From contig NZ_QRAN01000009.1 in NCBI RefSeq assembly GCF_003457605.1, positions 117,995 through 181,994 on the forward strand: a stretch of DNA of 64,000 nucleotides, written 5' to 3'. The DNA is from Seongchinamella sediminis. Its GTDB lineage: Bacteria; Pseudomonadota; Gammaproteobacteria; Pseudomonadales; Halieaceae. Below are positions 63,744-64,000 of the stretch, piece by piece. The translations under genes and the position numbers were made by a program. The notes under the pieces were generated by a model. It was given only the letters and a program-made list of their open reading frames with translations. It was not told where the DNA came from and did no database searches. Numbering within the stretch: position 1 is the stretch's first letter; the number at the start of each line of letters is the position of its first letter.

Positions 63744-64000
63744 ATGAATAATGGCAAATTTCCGCCTGGAAACCCCTTTCGCCTGCTCACCCTGAGCGCC
63801 TCGGTTGCCACTGTAATGGGACTTGCCCTGCCGGCTGCCCAGGTCGAGGCCCAGGAGAGAGGCGCCCGCGGCAGCTCGTCACTGCTCGAAGAAGTCATCG
63901 TCACCGCCCGCAAGCGCGAGGAGGGTTCGCAGGACGTACCCATGTCCATCAGCGCCTTCAACGCCAACCAGATCGAGGCCCTCAAGGTACGCGACCTGAC
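63744..64000 (+). CDS. TonB-dependent receptor, N-terminal part only
   Basis: The gene runs off the window edge. The first 85 residues show a signal peptide (hydrophobic TLSASVATVMGLALPAAQ, cleavage near QVEA|QE) and a TonB box LLEEVIVTAR, then the plug start RKREEGSQDVPMS. An ATG at 63731 leads directly to a stop, so the ATG at 63744, with GGGAA upstream, is the start. Substrate unknown. Confidence 0.88.
   Translation, partial: MNNGKFPPGNPFRLLTLSASVATVMGLALPAAQVEAQERGARGSSSLLEEVIVTARKREEGSQDVPMSISAFNANQIEALKVRDL

Overview
The window is about 64 kb of high-GC, gene-dense DNA whose genes look like those of an aerobic, heterotrophic marine gammaproteobacterium of the Halieaceae/Cellvibrionales type. 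Pointers are three TonB-dependent receptors, HAE-type RND pumps, Tat-exported flavoprotein/cytochrome c genes, isocitrate lyase, acyl-CoA/steroid-like degradation genes and an Lrp-controlled amino-acid catabolic block. This assignment is an inference; there is no rRNA, tRNA or marker gene that fixes it. No CRISPR array, insertion sequence or prophage was seen.

Layout. 125-3255: a TonB receptor and a YedK-type DNA-protein crosslink gene. 3395-5048: a DUF35/thiolase pair. 5049-6567: an AT-richer accessory island holding two integron attC-like sites, a complete CopG/RelE toxin-antitoxin cassette and a broken acetyltransferase cassette, with no integrase in view (a CALIN-like remnant). 6568-10996: a divergent TetR / TonB receptor / serine-hydrolase uptake locus. 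11181-11816: a PEP-CTERM-like surface protein. 12208-17301: TetR + adaptor + RND pump. 17347-21104: thioesterase, deaminase, cytochrome c, Tat flavoprotein and MaoC, all on the minus strand. 21261-26622: MscS channel and a second adaptor/RND pair. 26619-29793: the sppA-DUF2069-wrbA-arsC operon (minus). 29878-31613: YihY and a TlpA-like lipoprotein. 31947-32927: cysK.

32940-39959 is a minus-strand run: acetyltransferase, quinone oxidoreductase, nucleotide-transporter-like protein, a secreted phosphatase fused to a kinase-like domain, and a symporter fused to a solute-binding domain. 40011-43975: DEAD helicase, RNA 2',3'-cyclic phosphodiesterase and oligopeptidase A. 44005-46093: a divergent PTPS-like gene facing an SDR and a YhhQ-type transporter. 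46110-53212: leucine dehydrogenase and fused indolepyruvate oxidoreductase (minus), divergent from lrp, methionine aminotransferase and omega-amidase (plus). 53292-61594: DUF3014 protein, serine hydrolase, two aldehyde dehydrogenases, a DJ-1/PfpI protein and a two-component system. 61738-63333: isocitrate lyase. 63744-end: the start of a third TonB receptor.

How it fits together. The receptors, esterase/beta-lactamase-fold hydrolases, thiolase, MaoC, aldehyde dehydrogenases and glyoxylate-cycle lyase suggest growth on lipid-like or polymer-derived carbon. The Lrp block would turn branched-chain, aromatic and sulfur amino acids into 2-oxo acids and acyl-CoAs. The most unusual items are the integron cassette remnant, the phosphatase-kinase fusion, the symporter-binding-protein fusion, the PTPS-like/SDR/YhhQ set and a minus-strand terminator plus structured DNA upstream of cysK.
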